A stretch of 64,000 nt of DNA. It comes from CBDBZX01 sp965213645 (GTDB lineage: Bacteria; Deinococcota; Deinococci; Deinococcales; Trueperaceae). Below the pieces are notes generated by a model. That model did no database searches. It saw only the letters and a program-made list of their open reading frames with translations, and was not told the origin of the DNA. Numbering within the stretch: position 1 is the first letter of the stretch; every line of letters begins with the position of its first letter. The stretch is taken from contig CBDBZX010000002.1 of assembly GCA_965213645.1 (NCBI GenBank), positions 1,984,001 to 2,048,000 on the forward strand, read 5' to 3'. A program made the translations under genes and the position numbers. Below are positions 61,154 to 64,000 of the stretch, one piece after another.

Positions 61154-62326
61154 GTGCCGCACTCGCTCTACTTACACGTTCCCTTCTGCCCCAAAATCTG
61201 CCCTTACTGCGACTTTCACAAGATGCGCCGTAGTAAAGGCTTGGTCGTAGCATATTTAGACCGCTTAGAGCAAGAAGCCTCTGACCTCTACGGAGAGTTT
61301 CCAGGGGGACTTGACACAATTTACTTAGGCGGCGGTACCCCTTCGCACCTCTTGGATGAGGAGTTGAGGCGAATTGTCCACATGTTCCAAAAAACGTGGG
61401 GCTTTCCGGCGAGGTGTGAAACCACCCTAGAAGCCGACCCTTTGACGTTTGATAGCGAGAGGTTGGCAGCGTTCAAGACACTTGGCTTCAACCGCCTCTC
61501 TATCGGTCTGCAATCTACACAAGACGCCACGCTTCTCTTCTTAGGACGTAAACATAATAGTAAAGCAGGCTTACGCGCCGTCGAGATGGCCCTAAACGCA
61601 GGTTTCGAGGTCTCCGCCGACCTCATCACCGCCGTACCCAATCAAGACGCCGCGAGAGATTTGCACACACTTGCGCAAACGGGTGTGCAGCACATCAGCG
61701 TTTATAACCTCACGGTTGAGCCCAACACCCCTTTTGCGCGGCGCGGCGTCTCGGTGGACCCTGACAAAGAAGCGGACGATTACGAGTTGGCGAATGAGGT
61801 TTTGTCTGGGTATGGCTTAGAGAGGTATGAGGTCTCGAGCCACGCGAAAATAGGTCACGAGTCGAGACATAATCAGGTCTATTGGGGTGGAGAGTATTTC
61901 TTAGCGTTAGGTCCCTCAGCGGCGGGTTTCGTGCCTGTACAAGTTGAGAATCACGTCGGCGCGACATCGCACTTCATCGGTGAGCGCCGCACCAACCGCG
62001 TGATCAAGGATTGGCTAAGAGGTGAGCCACCCGAAACCCTGAGCGTGGACGCTGTAAGTTACGTTGAAGACGTGTTGATGACGGGGCTGCGCACGCGGCG
62101 CGGAGTAAACCTCGAGAGGCTACAGGAGCGGACGAACATTGACGTTTTGGCATTTTACGAACCGCTTATCGAGAGGTTCGTGGCGGAGGGGAGGCTCGAG
62201 CACCGCCCCCCCTACCTCCGCGTGACCAATGAAGGACTCTTGCACCTTAACCGTATCGTTCAAACGTTTTTCAATCACACGCCAGCAGTAACCCATCAAG
62301 CAGCTTCGGCGGGTTTAGGGCGGTAG
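61154..62326 (+). CDS. hemW: HemW-like radical SAM protein (haem chaperone)
   Basis: A 390-residue protein. The radical-SAM cluster motif is C12-x3-C16-x2-C19 (PFCPKICPYCDFHK), followed by TIYLGGGTPSHL and the HemW-type SIGLQSTQDATLLFLGR. The four-residue context around the cysteines and the C-terminal HemN_C region (VEDVLMTGLRTRRGVNLERL) favour HemW over coproporphyrinogen dehydrogenase HemN. GTG start, weak ribosome site. Inserts haem into respiratory enzymes. Its 3' end overlaps the convergent glutamate dehydrogenase gene by 31 bases. Confidence 0.88.
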   Translation: MPHSLYLHVPFCPKICPYCDFHKMRRSKGLVVAYLDRLEQEASDLYGEFPGGLDTIYLGGGTPSHLLDEELRRIVHMFQKTWGFPARCETTLEADPLTFDSERLAAFKTLGFNRLSIGLQSTQDATLLFLGRKHNSKAGLRAVEMALNAGFEVSADLITAVPNQDAARDLHTLAQTGVQHISVYNLTVEPNTPFARRGVSVDPDKEADDYELANEVLSGYGLERYEVSSHAKIGHESRHNQVYWGGEYFLALGPSAAGFVPVQVENHVGATSHFIGERRTNRVIKDWLRGEPPETLSVDAVSYVEDVLMTGLRTRRGVNLERLQERTNIDVLAFYEPLIERFVAEGRLEHRPPYLRVTNEGLLHLNRIVQTFFNHTPAVTHQAASAGLGR

Positions 62327-64000
62327 GCTTCCTCCAAGGTCTGTAGGAGAAGCCGCGCCAGCACGCCGCCGCTCGCCAAAGTCAAGCTGTTATCCCGGCG
62401 AATCTCACCCAGCGCGGCGTCGTAACGTTTCAAGAGGCGCGGGTAGGTCTCTAAGAACCCTTCGGGATCGAGTTCACCCCCCTCACGCAGTTCTTCGAAG
62501 TAGCGAATGGTCAGCCCGAGTTGAGCGCGGCGCAAGTCCATGACCAAACCGCCCAAGGCGATTTTCTCCCACTTGCTCTCGCTCGGCAAGGCGGCGATGT
62601 CGTCGCGGAGCCACCCCAATGAGAGGCGTTCGCCGAGTGCGTAGAAGCGCCGCGCAGCTTCGTCCACCTTTGCGTTCGCAACGCGGCTCACGTCCACTAC
62701 GCCCATCGCGCTCGGCAGATACTCCATCGCGGCGACTTCGGCGGCTAAGGGGTTGGGGCAATCGTGTGAATTAAACGCCCCAACGCGGCTCTGATAGTGC
62801 TCTTTTTCGCCTTCGGGGAGGTAGGTCTCGAGATCCGCTCTCAGCGCTTTCATCGGTTCTTTGTAGGTCGCGACAAAGTCTGGCACCGAGCCTATTGCCA
62901 CGTCCGAGAGCAAAATCCAACCGACGATGCCCTCGACCGCCGCCACGAACTCCTCCAACATTGCGTACTGCGCGTCCGCCGAAACCTCGTAGTCGAGCGC
63001 GAAAACGCGGTCCAAGAAGTCGCTCGAGTCCAAAATCTCTAACGCCACCAGCGCCGCTCGGATGACCTCGACGGGGCTCGCGCCCGTGTCGCGGATGCTG
63101 CGGTGCACGAAGGTGATACCTAAGAGGTCCACCACCGTGTTCGTAAACTGCGTGGCGATGACCTCGCGGCGGAGCGAGTGAGAACGAATCACCTCGGGGA
63201 ACCGCTCGCTGAGCGCGTCGGGGAAGTAGTCGAACACGTAGTGCTGAAAGTGCGGCTCGTCGGGGAAGTCGGTCTCTAAGAGGCGGCGGTAGATGCCCAT
63301 TTTGGTGTAGGCGAGTAGAATCGCGAGTTCGGGGCGGGTTAAGCCTTGGCCCGCTCGCTGCCGTTCGCTAATGACTCTAGGGTTCGGCAAAAATTCGACG
63401 TCGGGCTTGAGAGGTCCGCGCTCCGCTAGGTAGTCTTGCAGCGAGGCGAACAGGGAAAGCTCCTCCTTGCTGCGCCTTTCTGCGAGCGAAAGTGCCAAGG
63501 ACTGCTCGTAATTGTCGCGCAAAACCGACGCGCTCACCTCAGGCGTCATCTCGTCTAAGAGGCGGTTGCGCTGCACAAATGACAGCTCGCCGCTGCTAAC
63601 TAGAGGCCGTAGGGCGATTTTGATGTTGACCTCATGGTCGGACATGTCCACGCCGCCCGAGTTGTCGATGGCGTCGGTGTTGATGCGTCCACCGGCGTGG
63701 GCATATTCGATGCGGGCGAGTTGGGTGAAGCCTAAGTTACCGCCTTCACCCACTATTTTGGCGCGGAGTTCCGTAGCGTCCACGCGCACGGCGTTGTTGC
63801 TCGAGTCCCCCACCTCCGCGTGCGTTTCCAAAGACGCTTTGACATACGTGCCGATGCCGCCGTTCCAGAGCAAATCCACGGGCATCTTGAGAATCGCCCT
63901 GATGAGGTCTTGCCCGGAGAGGGCGTCCGCTTCGGTATCTAGCATCACTTTAACTTGTTTGGAGAGGGGGATGGATTTGGTGAACCTCGAGTAAACCCCA
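62296..64000 (-). CDS. NAD-specific glutamate dehydrogenase, large form, C-terminal part (cut by window end)
   Basis: The last 568 residues of a large (GDH160/GDH180-type) NAD-dependent glutamate dehydrogenase. ILKMPVDLLWNGGIGTYVKAS, VGEGGNLGFTQLARIEYA, GGRINTDAIDNSGGVDMSDHEVNIKIAL and LGITFVHRSIRDTG are highly characteristic. The frame is open through base 64000, so the catalytic lysine region and the N-terminal domains lie beyond the window. Converts glutamate to 2-oxoglutarate and ammonium, a catabolic role. Convergent with hemW, overlapping its stop by 31 bases. Confidence 0.93.
   Translation of the reverse strand, partial: GVYSRFTKSIPLSKQVKVMLDTEADALSGQDLIRAILKMPVDLLWNGGIGTYVKASLETHAEVGDSSNNAVRVDATELRAKIVGEGGNLGFTQLARIEYAHAGGRINTDAIDNSGGVDMSDHEVNIKIALRPLVSSGELSFVQRNRLLDEMTPEVSASVLRDNYEQSLALSLAERRSKEELSLFASLQDYLAERGPLKPDVEFLPNPRVISERQRAGQGLTRPELAILLAYTKMGIYRRLLETDFPDEPHFQHYVFDYFPDALSERFPEVIRSHSLRREVIATQFTNTVVDLLGITFVHRSIRDTGASPVEVIRAALVALEILDSSDFLDRVFALDYEVSADAQYAMLEEFVAAVEGIVGWILLSDVAIGSVPDFVATYKEPMKALRADLETYLPEGEKEHYQSRVGAFNSHDCPNPLAAEVAAMEYLPSAMGVVDVSRVANAKVDEAARRFYALGERLSLGWLRDDIAALPSESKWEKIALGGLVMDLRRAQLGLTIRYFEELREGGELDPEGFLETYPRLLKRYDAALGEIRRDNSLTLASGGVLARLLLQTLEEAYRPKPAEAA

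Noticed and set aside
1..64000. tRNA, rRNA or tmRNA genes
   Set aside because: I looked for cloverleaf arms, CCA-type ends and conserved rRNA words in the gaps and saw none.

Overview
The window looks like a chromosome segment of a diderm, non-proteobacterial organism. A Deinococcota (Truepera-like) source is my best inference. Reasons: an SLH-domain outer-membrane-type protein, many DUF11 'conserved repeat' surface proteins, periplasmic-type signal peptides, a large NAD-glutamate dehydrogenase and moderate-to-high GC. No rRNA or tRNA gene was recognised, so the placement is not proven. AGAGGT/ACCTCT and CTCGAG are strikingly frequent throughout.

Layout. 1-2 kb: the 3'-cut end of a sugar-type ABC transporter operon (permease, solute-binding protein) behind a near-perfect promoter. 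2.2-9.5 kb: a divergent catabolic-looking cluster (MetF/MetV-type methylene-THF reductase, SnoaL-like protein, creatininase-family hydrolase, two CodA-type amidohydrolases, GlcD-type flavin oxidase, RibD-C-type reductase); the last five genes are overlapping or 2 bp apart. 9.8-11.6 kb: Gfo/Idh/MocA and ThuA-like pair. 12-12.8 kb: three tiny genes, one with its own promoter and terminator. 12.9-18.9 kb: TetR-SDR pair, ABC-2 exporter, FBP-type zinc finger, SDR, leishmanolysin-like protease. 19-25.6 kb: mobile-repeat nest, MATE exporter, zwf and gnd (oxidative pentose phosphate), a truncated HD-GYP gene abutting an IS630 fragment, Nudix hydrolase.

25.8-44.1 kb is the showpiece: an SLH-barrel protein followed by five co-directional secreted proteins of 166, 894, 932, 1546 and about 1955 aa, built from DUF11, SdrD-B, Big-1-like, GEVED, VWA and lamin-tail domains. 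The 1546-aa member ends in a long predicted beta-barrel and its start and stop codons overlap both neighbours. I propose it as the outer-membrane anchor or exporter of a coupled surface-assembly locus.

44.5-49.4 kb holds RNase R with a coupled zinc ribbon, a beta-hydroxyacid dehydrogenase with a DinB-like protein, and an XRE regulator. 49.4-54.2 kb has three consecutive genes with frameshifts (BAAT-type thioesterase, THUMP-methyltransferase, 5'-nucleotidase lipoprotein). 54.4-64 kb has a beta-helix lipoprotein with a structured leader and Pho-box-like repeat, a GT39-like membrane protein, a glucosylglycerol-hydrolase-like GH13 enzyme, HemW and NAD-glutamate dehydrogenase (cut by the window end).

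Intergenic DNA is filled with two families of MITE-like elements. Family A (six complete copies, about 160-245 bp) has TACA-type terminal inverted repeats and 5-bp target duplications. Family B (four copies, about 110-135 bp) has TAGCAG/CTGCTA ends and 4-bp duplications at two copies.
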